Position numbers and translations under genes: made by a program. This document shows, piece by piece, positions 52,384 to 60,378 of a stretch of DNA of 64,000 nt. The first letter of the stretch is position 1, and each line of letters starts with the position of its first letter. Source of the stretch: Hymenobacter sedentarius (GTDB taxonomy: Bacteria; Bacteroidota; Bacteroidia; Cytophagales; Hymenobacteraceae); NCBI RefSeq assembly GCF_001507645.1, contig NZ_CP013909.1, forward strand, positions 4,092,001 through 4,156,000. The letters run 5' to 3'. The notes below the pieces were generated by a model. It was not told the origin of the DNA and made no database searches. It saw only the letters and a list, made by a program, of their open reading frames with translations.

Positions 52384-53379
52384 ATGAACACGCTACTAAC
52401 AACTTCCTCAGACACCGATACCGGCCTGCCCAAGTGGCAAAAGCCGGAAAAGATTGCCGGCCGCGTGGTGCTCCTCGGGCTGGCGGGCGCAGCCGTGTAC
52501 TACTGGGGCAAAATACTGCCCTTTCTCGTCGACGTCGTCTTCAACAGCGTGAAGCTGGGAATTGGGCTGGGCGTGCTGTTCGTGCTGTTTTTGCTGGTCA
52601 CGAACAAGCGCATTCACGCCGGGCTGTGGTATGCTGGGCAGCGCATTCTGCGCACGTTGGCCGGGATTTTCGTCAACACCGACCCCATCGGCATCATGCA
52701 GGACTACATCAAGAACACCGAGCAGGAAGCCCGCAAGATGGACGCCGAAGTAACCAACATTGAAGGTGCCCACGAGCTGGTGAAGCGCAAGCTGGCCGCC
52801 AACACCACCCAGATGAAGGAGTACCTGGCCTTGGCCAATTCCGCCACCCGCCAGGGCGAAAAGGACATGGCCGAGAGCTACGCCAGCCGCGCCGCGCAGC
52901 TGGAAGACTACAACAAGCGCCTGCAGCCCATGGCCACCACCACGGCCAACGTCTCGGTAGTGATGCGTCAGATTCTGAAAGCCGCCCTGCGCCAGATTGA
53001 CGGCAGCAAGTTCAAGGTCAACCTCTTGAAAGACGAGTACGAGCTAGTAAAACGCACCAGCTCGGGCATGCGCGCCGCCATGAACATCCTGCGCGGCGAC
53101 CCCGACAAGAAGTACTTCTTCGACCTGGCCACCGACCGCGTGGCCCAGGACATGGCCCAGCAGCTCGGCCAAATCAAGCAGGCCATGCGCTACTCGCAGG
53201 AGTTCGTGAAGGAGATGGACATCCAGAATGGCGTGATGAGCGAGAAGGGCCAGCGCCTGCTCACCAAGTACCAAAACGGCGATTTCAACGCCGTGCTCAA
53301 CGAAAAACCGCAAGCCCAACAATCCTTCGCCACCACCAAAAAAGCCTCCGATGATGCCTATTCTAGCCTGCTTGATTAG
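52384..53379 (+). CDS. Membrane protein with long helical PspA-like cytoplasmic tail
   Basis: 331 residues. Two N-terminal membrane helices (about residues 24-45, GRVVLLGLAGAAVYYWGKIL; 52-78, VKLGIGLGVLFVLFLLVTNK) are followed by about 240 residues that look entirely helical. The segment DYIKNTEQEARKMDAEVTNI ... ELVKRKLAANTTQMKEYLAL ... SYASRAAQLEDYNKRLQPM resembles the coiled-coil layout of PspA/IM30 proteins, but I cannot claim homology. No catalytic motif is visible. It lies 97 bp after the first cluster gene. A role in membrane integrity or as a scaffold for the transporter is inference. Confidence 0.7.
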   Translation: MNTLLTTSSDTDTGLPKWQKPEKIAGRVVLLGLAGAAVYYWGKILPFLVDVVFNSVKLGIGLGVLFVLFLLVTNKRIHAGLWYAGQRILRTLAGIFVNTDPIGIMQDYIKNTEQEARKMDAEVTNIEGAHELVKRKLAANTTQMKEYLALANSATRQGEKDMAESYASRAAQLEDYNKRLQPMATTTANVSVVMRQILKAALRQIDGSKFKVNLLKDEYELVKRTSSGMRAAMNILRGDPDKKYFFDLATDRVAQDMAQQLGQIKQAMRYSQEFVKEMDIQNGVMSEKGQRLLTKYQNGDFNAVLNEKPQAQQSFATTKKASDDAYSSLLD

Positions 53380-53454
53380 CTTTTTGCTGGCTGCCTGCCT
53401 GGTGAGCTTGCTGAGCCAACCGACTCTGGTGGCGCAACATCACCCCACACAAAA

Positions 53455-53600
53455 AGAACGTCATGCTGAGCGGAGCCGAAGCATCTCGCGTGCGGTAGTA
53501 ATCAATGCCGCTACAACGAAGCGGTAGAGATGCTTCGACAAGCTCAGCATGACTGTTCTGGGTCGCCCAAGCGAGATGCCTCGGCTACGCTCGGCATGAC
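53455..53600. repeat. Hybrid GTCATGCTGAG repeat plus extra half-element
   Basis: The left arm (from AGAACGTCATGCTGAGCGGA) and right arm (GAGATGCTTCGACAAGCTCA..., ending near 53553) come from different subfamilies and pair imperfectly. A second right half (GCGAGATGCCTCGGCTACGC) follows at 53571-53600. The element fills most of the 331-bp gap 53380-53710; nothing else is recognisable there. Confidence 0.85.
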
Positions 53601-53710
53601 CAACTGATAGGACCAACTGATAGGCCAGGAGCAGCCACCACCCCTACCAAAGCAACTCAAAACACTTGCGCCCGAAACGGGCGCCCCACTCCTCTTTTGC
53701 CTTTACTAAA

Positions 53711-55489
53711 ATGACAACACGTGGTAAAATCGTAATCGGCCTGCTCCTGGTAGCGGCCCTTTACTTCGGTATCAATAAGCTGGTTTCCAGCGGTGCCGTG
53801 TTCAAGAAAGCCGAAACGCAGTCGGTAATGCTCAACTCGATTGAGCTGCCGGCCGCCACGGGCGGCAGCCGGGCCACCATTGTGGTGCCGCTGGCGCCGC
53901 TGCCGGGCACGGCCCCGGCCGACAAGGGTACTCCCGTGGTGTGGGAGGTGATGGCCTGGAACAGCCAGATGGCCGGCATGCTGGCCAACGGCGGCCCGCG
54001 CAGCACCATGGGCTCCAGCATGGCCGCCAACGGCCTCGACCTGCAGATTGTGCGGCAGGACGACGTGAGCAAAATGCAGGCAGACCTCGTGAAAAACGCC
54101 CTCGACCTGCAAAACAAACCCGCCATGCCGGGCCTGATTGTGAGCATCATGGGTGACGGCCTGCCTGCTTTCTCGGCCGTGCAAACGCAGCTGCAGAAGG
54201 CCGGCACCAGCCTGCAAATCATCCCCTATTCGGTGGGCAAGAGCTTTGGCGAAGACAAGCTGATGGGCCCGAAAGAATGGCTAGACAGCCCGAAATCGGC
54301 CCTGGGTAAAACCATTGCCTGCTACCTGCGCGACGGCGACCAGAACATTGCCCTGAAATGGTGCGCCGACAACGGCCTGAAAGTGAACCCCGACGAAACC
54401 ACCTACGACCCCGAAGCAGTGAACTTCATGGCCGCCTCCGACTTCCTGGTAGCCGCTGAAAAGTACATCCTCGGCAAGCCGGAAGCCCGCACCAAAGTGG
54501 TGAACGGCAAGAACACCGGCGTGATAGTGGACGTGGTGGCCGACGCCGTAGCCACCTGGACGCCCGGCGACGTGAACATCGCCAAGCAGCGCGGCGGCCT
54601 CGTCAACATCGTGAGCACGAAGGACTACTCCAACCAGATGCCCAACATCATGGTGACCACCAAGCGCTGGTACGATGCCCACCCCAAGGAAGTGCTGGGC
54701 CTGATGACGGCCTTCGCCGTGGCCGGCGACCAGGTGAAAAGCCACCCCGAAGCCCTGGCCCGTGCCGCCGACATTTCGGCCACCGTGTACGGCGACCAGG
54801 ACAAGCCCGGCGCCTACTGGCTAAAGTATTACAAAAGCGTGAGCGAAGCCGACCGCAACGGCGACGTAGTGGAGCTGGGCGGCAGCAAAGCCTTCAACTT
54901 CAGCGACAACCTGAACCTGTTCGGCCTCGACGAAGGCGGCACCAACATCTACGCCGCCGTGTACAAAACCTTCGGCGACGTGCAAAGCAAGCTCTACCCC
55001 AAAGAGCTGCCCAGCTACGTGCCCCTGGCCGACATGCTGGACCTGACACCTCTCAAGAAGCTGCAGGCTCAATACAAAGGCAAAACCGTGGCCCCAGCCG
55101 AAACCCAGCAGTTTGCCGCCGACGACGAAATCCGCCAGAGCGTGAGCAAGCGGGCCTGGAACATCGCCTTCAACTCGGGCCAGAGCACCTTCACCCCCGC
55201 CGCCGAGCGCGACCTCAACCAGCTCTTCAACGACCTCGTGGTGGCCGGCCGCCTGAAAGTGGCCGTGCACGGCCACACCGACAACACCGGCGACCCCAGC
55301 CGCAACCAGCAGCTCTCCGAAGACCGCGCCATGGCCGTGCAGCACTGGCTGCAAGCCAAAAGCCGCAGTGCCTTCCCCGACGGCCGGGTGCAGGTGTACG
55401 CCCACGGCGCCACCGAGCCGGTAGCCAGCAACGCCACCCCCGACGGCAAAGCCAAAAACCGCCGCGTGGAAATCGTGCTGGGCAATTAA
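53711..55489 (+). CDS. Membrane-anchored substrate-binding protein fused to OmpA peptidoglycan-binding domain
   Basis: 592 residues from the ATG at 53711. An uncleaved-looking N-terminal helix (KIVIGLLLVAALYFGINKL) anchors the protein. Residues about 60-430 form a bilobal solute-binding domain of the nitrate/taurine/phosphate type: WEVMAWNSQMAGMLANGGPR, QIVRQDDVSKMQADLVKNAL, VNFMAASDFLVAAEKYILGK, NIVSTKDYSNQMPNIMVTTK. From about residue 480 there is an OmpA C-terminal domain (FNSGQSTFTPAAERDLNQLF; VHGHTDNTGDPSRNQQLSED; RRVEIVL) with the Asp and Arg that bind diaminopimelate. The next genes are an ABC permease and ATPase, so it should deliver a small anion or similar ligand while tied to the cell wall. 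The ligand is unknown. Confidence 0.88.
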   Translation: MTTRGKIVIGLLLVAALYFGINKLVSSGAVFKKAETQSVMLNSIELPAATGGSRATIVVPLAPLPGTAPADKGTPVVWEVMAWNSQMAGMLANGGPRSTMGSSMAANGLDLQIVRQDDVSKMQADLVKNALDLQNKPAMPGLIVSIMGDGLPAFSAVQTQLQKAGTSLQIIPYSVGKSFGEDKLMGPKEWLDSPKSALGKTIACYLRDGDQNIALKWCADNGLKVNPDETTYDPEAVNFMAASDFLVAAEKYILGKPEARTKVVNGKNTGVIVDVVADAVATWTPGDVNIAKQRGGLVNIVSTKDYSNQMPNIMVTTKRWYDAHPKEVLGLMTAFAVAGDQVKSHPEALARAADISATVYGDQDKPGAYWLKYYKSVSEADRNGDVVELGGSKAFNFSDNLNLFGLDEGGTNIYAAVYKTFGDVQSKLYPKELPSYVPLADMLDLTPLKKLQAQYKGKTVAPAETQQFAADDEIRQSVSKRAWNIAFNSGQSTFTPAAERDLNQLFNDLVVAGRLKVAVHGHTDNTGDPSRNQQLSEDRAMAVQHWLQAKSRSAFPDGRVQVYAHGATEPVASNATPDGKAKNRRVEIVLGN

Positions 55490-55510
55490 GCTCTATGCCC
55501 GAACCATAAA

Positions 55511-55627
55511 AGAACGTCATGCTGAGCGCAGCCGAAGCATCTCGCGTGAGGCAGTAATCAATACCGCCACAACGATTTAATTAGCAATACACGCGAGATG
55601 CTTCGGCTGCGCTCAGCATGACGTTCT
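55511..55627. repeat. GTCATGCTGAG palindromic repeat between OmpA-fusion and permease genes
   Basis: 37-base arms 55511-55547 (AGAACGTCATGCTGAGCGCA...) and 55591-55627 are exact inverted copies. The right arm ends 20 bp before the permease start. Confidence 0.92.
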
Positions 55628-55647
55628 GGTTTTTTCTCTCCCCAAAA

Positions 55648-56424
55648 ATGAAAACTCTATTCGCCCCCAACGCCCAGCCGCACCGCCTAGTGTTCACCAC
55701 CATGGTGGTAGCTCAAGTGGCTCTGCTGCTGTTAATATGGCTGTTCTACCCCATGCAGCTGTTCCCCAGCCTGGGCGAAGTGGTTCGCTCACTGGGCGAC
55801 CTCATCACCACGCAGGGCCTCATTCAGGAGCTGTGGGCCAGCATGACCACGGCCCTGCAAGCCCTGGCCGTGGCCACGTTGCTGGCACTGGGCATCTCCT
55901 ACCTCACGGCACTGCCCTTCTTCCGGCCCATTGCCTACGCGGCTAGCAAGATGCGCTATCTCACCCTCACGGGCCTCACGTTTTTCATGGCCCTGATGAT
56001 GAGCTCCGGCCACCAGGTGAAGCTCTCGGTGCTCATTTTCGGCGCCACGGTGTACCTGGTCACGGGCATGACGAGCGTGATTCTGACCACCACGCAGGAG
56101 GAAATGGACCACGCCCGCACCCTGGGCATGGGCGAGTGGCGTAGCTTCTGGGAAGTGGTGGTGCTGGGCAAGCTCGATGAGATGCTGGAAGTGGTGCGCC
56201 AGAACTTCGCCATCATCTGGACCATGATTACGCTGGTCGAAACGCTGTACCAGAGCGAGGGCGGAATTGGGCTGTTGCTCTACAAGCAAAACCGTTACTT
56301 GCACCTCGATGGCGTGCTGGCTATTCAGCTAGTGATTCTGGCGACCGGGGCGGTGCAGGACTACGTGTTTGTGCTGCTGCGACGGGTGTTTTTCCCTTAC
56401 TCGGCGCTAACTACCGCGAAGTAG
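55648..56424 (+). CDS. ABC transporter permease (nitrate/taurine/phosphonate-type)
   Basis: 258 residues from the ATG at 55648; an earlier frame start lies in the repeat and is rejected. It has about six membrane helices, starting VFTTMVVAQVALLLLIWLFY. The binding-protein-dependent permease (EAA) loop is seen in EEMDHARTLGMGEWRSFWEVV, which docks on the ATPase. The pattern fits the SsuC/TauC group. The partners are the substrate-binding/OmpA fusion before it and the ATPase gene at 57198, from which it is now separated by a RAYT insertion. Its TAG stop codon is supplied by the GTAG of the first REP. Confidence 0.88.
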   Translation: MKTLFAPNAQPHRLVFTTMVVAQVALLLLIWLFYPMQLFPSLGEVVRSLGDLITTQGLIQELWASMTTALQALAVATLLALGISYLTALPFFRPIAYAASKMRYLTLTGLTFFMALMMSSGHQVKLSVLIFGATVYLVTGMTSVILTTTQEEMDHARTLGMGEWRSFWEVVVLGKLDEMLEVVRQNFAIIWTMITLVETLYQSEGGIGLLLYKQNRYLHLDGVLAIQLVILATGAVQDYVFVLLRRVFFPYSALTTAK

Positions 56425-56502
56425 CGTGGACTCTGCGAGTCCGCGCCGGGGCGAACGACAGCCACCATCCTGCCAGGCGCGGACTCGCAGAGTCCACGCT
56501 AC
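56421..56502. repeat. REP pair (BIME-like) downstream of RAYT gene
   Basis: Two inverted 27-base units, 56421-56447 and 56476-56502. Each begins with GTAG and contains the hairpin GGACTCTGCGAGTCC (GTAGCGTGGACTCTGCGAGT...). GTAG plus hairpin is the classical REP layout recognised by REP-associated tyrosine transposases. Confidence 0.9.
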
Positions 56503-57098
56503 AGCGGGGCCTGATACGTGTATGGCCATTGCTCCCAGTCTTCTACCAGTCCCGCTTGCACCGGATTTTCCACCACATAAGCCAACACCCGCTCCAATTC
56601 TCCTTTGCGTACCACATGGTCGTAGCTCTCTGCCTGCCAGAAAGTGCCTATTCGCCCAAGTAGTTTGTTCGCCTGTGTTGCGGTATAGCTTTTCAGTCGC
56701 TGCAGCGTTTTCACAAGCGGTGGAGCTTCTTCTAGCACCCGCATCACCAGATGCACAGGGTTTGGCATCAGGCAGTAGCACCGCAGGTCGTAGCCCATGC
56801 CATCGAAATAGCGCAAGGACTCCGCTATCAAGGCCGCGACGGCGGGCTGCCGCAAATATGTAGGGCCGTACTCGCCTTTGTTTAGTTGGGCATCGAAGCG
56901 ACCAAAGTACCGTTTCTGCGCCGCATAAAGCTGCGCAGGTTCTACCTCAAAGCGTTGCCGGGCCAGCTCAATTTCGGCCTGTAGGTGCTCCACCACCGTG
57001 CGCGGCAGCGACCCCGCCAACCTAAAGGTGAGAAACACCACTTCACCCGGCGGCAACCGGTGCGGCAGGTTCCGCTCATAATGAATCAAGTCCGACAC
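56499..57098 (-). mobile_element. REP-associated tyrosine transposase (RAYT), HUH motif altered
   Basis: 199 residues of the IS200-like Y1 transposase fold, RAYT branch: VVFLTFRLAGSLPR near the start, DLRCYCLMPNPVHLVMRVLE in the middle, and the C-terminal WQAESYDHVVRKGELERVLA plus YVVENPVQAGLVEDW. The HUH motif, normally N-H-V-H, reads Asn-Pro-Val-His (Pro114, His116), a CAT-to-CCT type change that removes one metal-binding His. Tyr159 is the likely catalytic tyrosine. It is bracketed by REP pairs, lies opposite to the ABC transporter genes and splits them. It may be catalytically dead or impaired. RAYTs are single-copy domesticated relatives of transposases. Confidence 0.9.
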
Positions 57099-57107
57099 GC
57101 CCGCAAT

Positions 57108-57189
57108 GTAGCGTGGACTCTGCGAGTCCGCGCCCTACCGCGCAATCCCAACAACCCTTACATACGCGGACTCGCAGAGTCCACGCTAC
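57108..57189. repeat. REP pair (BIME-like) upstream of RAYT gene
   Basis: GTAGCGTGGACTCTGCGAGT... (57108-57134) is inverted at 57166-57189, the latter also ending with GTAG read on the minus strand. Same unit as at 56421-56502. It ends 9 bp before the ATPase start codon. Confidence 0.9.
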
Positions 57190-57197
57190 AATCCGCC

Positions 57198-58028
57198 ATG
57201 ACTGCTCACGCCTACTCCTACAAAGACCCCATCCTCACTCTGAATGGCGTCTCCATTTCCTTCAACGGGGAAAAAGTCCTGCGCGACATCAACGCCCAGG
57301 TCCTCGACGTGACGCGCCCCGGCATGAACCAAGGTCAGGTGGTGGGCTTCTACGGCCGCTCGGGCATCGGCAAGTCGGTGCTGTGCCGCATCATGGCCGG
57401 GCTGATTGCGCCCACCGCCGGCACCGTGGAAGTGGGCCAGGCCCAACAGCCCGTGACACCCGGCATGGTGGGCTTCGTGCAGCAGCGATACCCGCTGTTC
57501 GACCACCGCACGCTGCTCGACAACCTGCTGGTGGCCGCCGAGCGCAAGCACGCCCCCGAAGTGGCCCGCCAGCACGTCGAAATCTACCTGGAGCGGTTCT
57601 GCCTCGCGCCGCACCGCAAAAAGTACCCGGCCCACCTCTCGGGCGGGCAGCGTCAGCGGGCGGCCATCGCCCAACAGCTGCTCTGCTCCGACCACCTCAT
57701 CCTGCTCGATGAGCCTTTCTCCGGCCTCGACGTAGCGATGATTGACGAGGTGAAACGCATTATCGTCGAAGTGACGACCATGGACGAGCTAAACACCGTC
57801 ATCATCGTCTCGCACGACATCGTGACCACCACCGCCCTGGCCGACCGCCTCTGGCTTCTCGGCTACGAGCACGATGCGGCCGGGGCCCTCGTGCCGGGCG
57901 CCACCATCAGCCCCCAGCACCAATACAACCTGGCCGAAATGGGCCTCGCCTGGCACGAAAACGTCGAAGCCGAACCGGAATTCGCCCAGTTCGTGGAGCA
58001 CATCAAGAATGAGATTCGGGGGAGTTAA
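57198..58028 (+). CDS. ABC transporter ATP-binding protein
   Basis: 276 residues from the ATG at 57198; the longer frame to 56985 passes through the REP pair and is rejected. Complete nucleotide-binding domain: Walker A GFYGRSGIGKSVLCRIMAGL, Q-loop VGFVQQRYPLF, signature HLSGGQRQRAAIAQ, Walker B LILLDEPFSGLD and switch His in IIVSHDIVTTTALADRLWLL. It should energise the permease encoded at 55648-56424. The 9-bp gap to the REP pair means its ribosome-binding site is REP-derived or lies in those few bases. Its 3' end overlaps the convergent HEAT-like gene by 26 bp. Confidence 0.9.
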   Translation: MTAHAYSYKDPILTLNGVSISFNGEKVLRDINAQVLDVTRPGMNQGQVVGFYGRSGIGKSVLCRIMAGLIAPTAGTVEVGQAQQPVTPGMVGFVQQRYPLFDHRTLLDNLLVAAERKHAPEVARQHVEIYLERFCLAPHRKKYPAHLSGGQRQRAAIAQQLLCSDHLILLDEPFSGLDVAMIDEVKRIIVEVTTMDELNTVIIVSHDIVTTTALADRLWLLGYEHDAAGALVPGATISPQHQYNLAEMGLAWHENVEAEPEFAQFVEHIKNEIRGS

Positions 58029-58719
58029 TAATCCCACTTGATGTACTTGCTTTCAACGCCTGTTCAGCAGCAAATTTTAAACTGGTGTCCTTGATGAGTT
58101 GACACTCTAAAAGAAACTCATGTGTCAATGATTTCTTCCAGCCTCCACTAGCAGCCGCAACCCAGTACCTAAGCCCGGATTGGTCACCTGGATATCCACG
58201 GACGCCATCTATAAACTTCGGTTGTCTCGCTACGGCAATGATGCTTTGAATCGTTTCATCGTCAGGCACTAGTTTAAGTAAAGCAATTGCTCGCAACGCA
58301 CCGTCTATGAACATTGCATTTTGCGTTTTCAAAACTTCAGCCCAAACTTCCGCAAGGGGCTTCTCTAAAACAGATAAGCGTAAGACTGCATCGCCAAGCC
58401 CTAAATAAGTCATTGTCGCGTCAAAATCTTGGTGCGTTAATTCCCATAGAAAAGGCAATGCTGGCTGATATTTAACTACACCCAAAGCCGCAATTAAATG
58501 GTATCGAGCAGACCAGGTTCGTTTGTCTTTAACCTCCTTTTTTAAAGCATCTAATAGTGCTTCCCCTGATTCGGGCAAGCCTAATTTACGGAGTCGCTTT
58601 GCTCCTGACTCTCTTTTAAGAGCTATTGAGTTGTTTAATAATTCAACAGCTTCAGCAAGCTTCAAAGCAACATCAGACATACAGCAGAATGGATAATTGG
58701 CGTCATCAAAACTAGGCAT
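58003..58719 (-). CDS. Low-GC HEAT-repeat-like protein of unknown function
   Basis: Up to 238 residues, or 225 if translation starts at Met14 (MSDVALKL, 58680). It is all helical with a HEAT/PBS-like rhythm: LKRESGAKRLRKLGLPESGE, RYHLIAALGVVKYQPALPFL, DGALRAIALLKLVPDDETIQ. No signal peptide or catalytic motif is visible. By eye its GC content is far below that of its neighbours, codon use includes many A/T-ending codons, and it lies on the opposite strand inside the transporter/regulator cluster, overlapping the ATPase gene's end by 26 bp. It is probably a later insertion acquired by transfer. Function cannot be assigned. Confidence 0.75.
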   Translation of the reverse strand: MPSFDDANYPFCCMSDVALKLAEAVELLNNSIALKRESGAKRLRKLGLPESGEALLDALKKEVKDKRTWSARYHLIAALGVVKYQPALPFLWELTHQDFDATMTYLGLGDAVLRLSVLEKPLAEVWAEVLKTQNAMFIDGALRAIALLKLVPDDETIQSIIAVARQPKFIDGVRGYPGDQSGLRYWVAAASGGWKKSLTHEFLLECQLIKDTSLKFAAEQALKASTSSGIINSPESHS

Positions 58720-58814
58720 GACAATGGGTTGCTCTTAGTCACTCCAGTTTCCCTTGCTGCCTCATTAGAGTCAGGCGTTCTTTGAGCGCTCAATTCAACC
58801 TTCTAACGCAACCA

Positions 58815-60179
58815 ATGCCCACCGGTACCCTGCTCATCATCGACGACGAAGCGCGCTTGCGCCAGCTGCTGGCCCAGGTACTGGAGCTGGAAGGCTACAC
58901 TGTGCTGCAAGCACCCGACGCCCACCGCGGTCTGGAGCTGCTGCAGCAACACGCCGACGACGTGCTCCTGGTGATATCCGACGTGAAGCTGCCCGACGGC
59001 CACGGCGTGGACCTGCTGCCCCGCTACAAAGCCGCCGCCCCCGATGCCGAAGTGGTGCTGCTCACCGCCTTCGGCACCATCCCCGATGGCGTGAAGGCCA
59101 TGAAGCTCGGCGCGTTCGACTACCTCACCAAGGGCGATTTTGAGCAGCAGCTGGTGGTGGTGGTGGACCGCGCCGCCGAAAAAGCCCGCCTCCGCAAGCG
59201 CGTGGCCGAGCTGGAGCGCCGCGTGGGCCAGCAGTACCGCTTCGAGTCCATGATAGGCGACTCCGCGGAGCTGAAGCGGGTGCAGAAACTGGCCCAGCAA
59301 GTAGCGCCCACCGACTCTACGGTGCTGCTGGAAGGGCCCACCGGCAGCGGCAAGGAGCTCTTTGCCCAGGCCATTCACCAGGCCAGCGGGCGCAAGGGCA
59401 AGGCCTTCGTGGCCGTCAACTGCAGCGCCTTCCCCAAGGATTTACTCGAATCGGAGCTGTTTGGCTACAAGAAAGGTGCCTTCACCGGCGCTCTCACCGA
59501 CAAGAAAGGCCTGCTGGAAGAAGCCAACGGCGGCACCCTGTTTCTGGACGAAATCGGCGAGCTGGAGCTCAACGTGCAGGCCAAGTTCCTGCGGGTGCTC
59601 GAGATGCAGCAGTTCACCAAGCTCGGCGACACCAAGCCCACCAAGGTGAACGTGCGCTTGGTGGCCGCCACCAACCGCAACCTCAAGCAGGAAGCCGACG
59701 AAGGCCGCTTCCGCCCCGATTTGTACTACCGCCTCTCGGTGTTCGTCATCAACGTGCCGCCCCTCAAAGACCGGCCCGCCGACGTGCCGCCCCTGGCCCA
59801 CCACTTCCTGCAATACTTCGCCGCCAAGCTCAGCAAGCGCCTCCCCGGCCTCGAGCCCGAGTGCCTGGCGCTGCTGCAGCGCTACCCCTGGCCCGGCAAT
59901 GTGCGCGAGCTGAAAAACGTGCTGGAGCGCGCCGCCATCCTCTCCCCCGCCGGCGAGCCCCTGGCCGCCGACTTCCTGCCCGACGAATTCCACGCCCTGG
60001 GCCGCCCCGTGAAGCCCGGCGCCAATGCCGCCGACGAAAGCCTGCGCGCCATGGAAGCCCGCCACATAGCCAAGCTGATGAGCGAGCTGGAAGGCAATAA
60101 GCCCGACGTAGCCAAACGCCTGGGAATTGGGCTGACCACGCTCTACCGCAAGCTGCAGGAGTACGGGCTGGAGGCGTAG
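58815..60179 (+). CDS. Sigma54-dependent response regulator (NtrC family)
   Basis: 454 residues. Receiver (1-120) with acidic pair IIDDEA, phospho-acceptor Asp56 (LVISDVKLPDGHG) and LLTAFGTIPDGVKAMKLGAF. The AAA+ sigma54-interaction domain has Walker A LLEGPTGSGKELFAQAIHQ, the sigma54-contacting GAFTGA in YKKGAFTGALTDKKG, Walker B GGTLFLDEIGEL and sensor R-finger segments. C-terminal Fis-type HTH: AKLMSELEGNKPDVAKRLGI. A TTG-initiated frame begins at 58782, but ATG 58815 starts exactly at the receiver. It pairs with the histidine kinase after it and may activate the nearby transport cluster. Confidence 0.95.
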   Translation: MPTGTLLIIDDEARLRQLLAQVLELEGYTVLQAPDAHRGLELLQQHADDVLLVISDVKLPDGHGVDLLPRYKAAAPDAEVVLLTAFGTIPDGVKAMKLGAFDYLTKGDFEQQLVVVVDRAAEKARLRKRVAELERRVGQQYRFESMIGDSAELKRVQKLAQQVAPTDSTVLLEGPTGSGKELFAQAIHQASGRKGKAFVAVNCSAFPKDLLESELFGYKKGAFTGALTDKKGLLEEANGGTLFLDEIGELELNVQAKFLRVLEMQQFTKLGDTKPTKVNVRLVAATNRNLKQEADEGRFRPDLYYRLSVFVINVPPLKDRPADVPPLAHHFLQYFAAKLSKRLPGLEPECLALLQRYPWPGNVRELKNVLERAAILSPAGEPLAADFLPDEFHALGRPVKPGANAADESLRAMEARHIAKLMSELEGNKPDVAKRLGIGLTTLYRKLQEYGLEA

Positions 60180-60193
60180 TCAACTTCCCTGAA

Positions 60194-60308
60194 CGTCATG
60201 CTGAGCGCAGCCGAAGCATCTCGCGTGTGGTAGTAAATCAATCGTTAGTTGCGCTGACCTTCGGTTCAACGATGCGAGCGAGATGCTTCGGCTGCGCTCA
60301 GCATGACG
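60194..60308. repeat. GTCATGCTGAG palindromic repeat between response regulator and kinase genes
   Basis: 31-base arms 60194-60224 (CGTCATGCTGAGCGCAGCCG...) and 60278-60308 are exact inverted copies. The repeat has settled inside what looks like a two-gene regulatory operon. Confidence 0.92.
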
Positions 60309-60378
60309 GCCTTTTTAAGCACTGACACCGGACAACGAGCAACTGATAACTGCTCACTGTTAATTGTTAACTGAAACC

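Noticed and set aside
53351-53527. Possible 58-residue lipoprotein-like peptide (LISFLLAACLVSLLS...)
   Set aside because: It overlaps the end of the 52384 gene and its second half is translated from the GTCATGCTGAG repeat (RHAERSRSIS). Without conservation data it is not supportable.
58782-58814. TTG start 11 codons upstream of the sigma54 regulator
   Set aside because: The extra residues are not part of the receiver fold, and an ATG lies exactly at its beginning.
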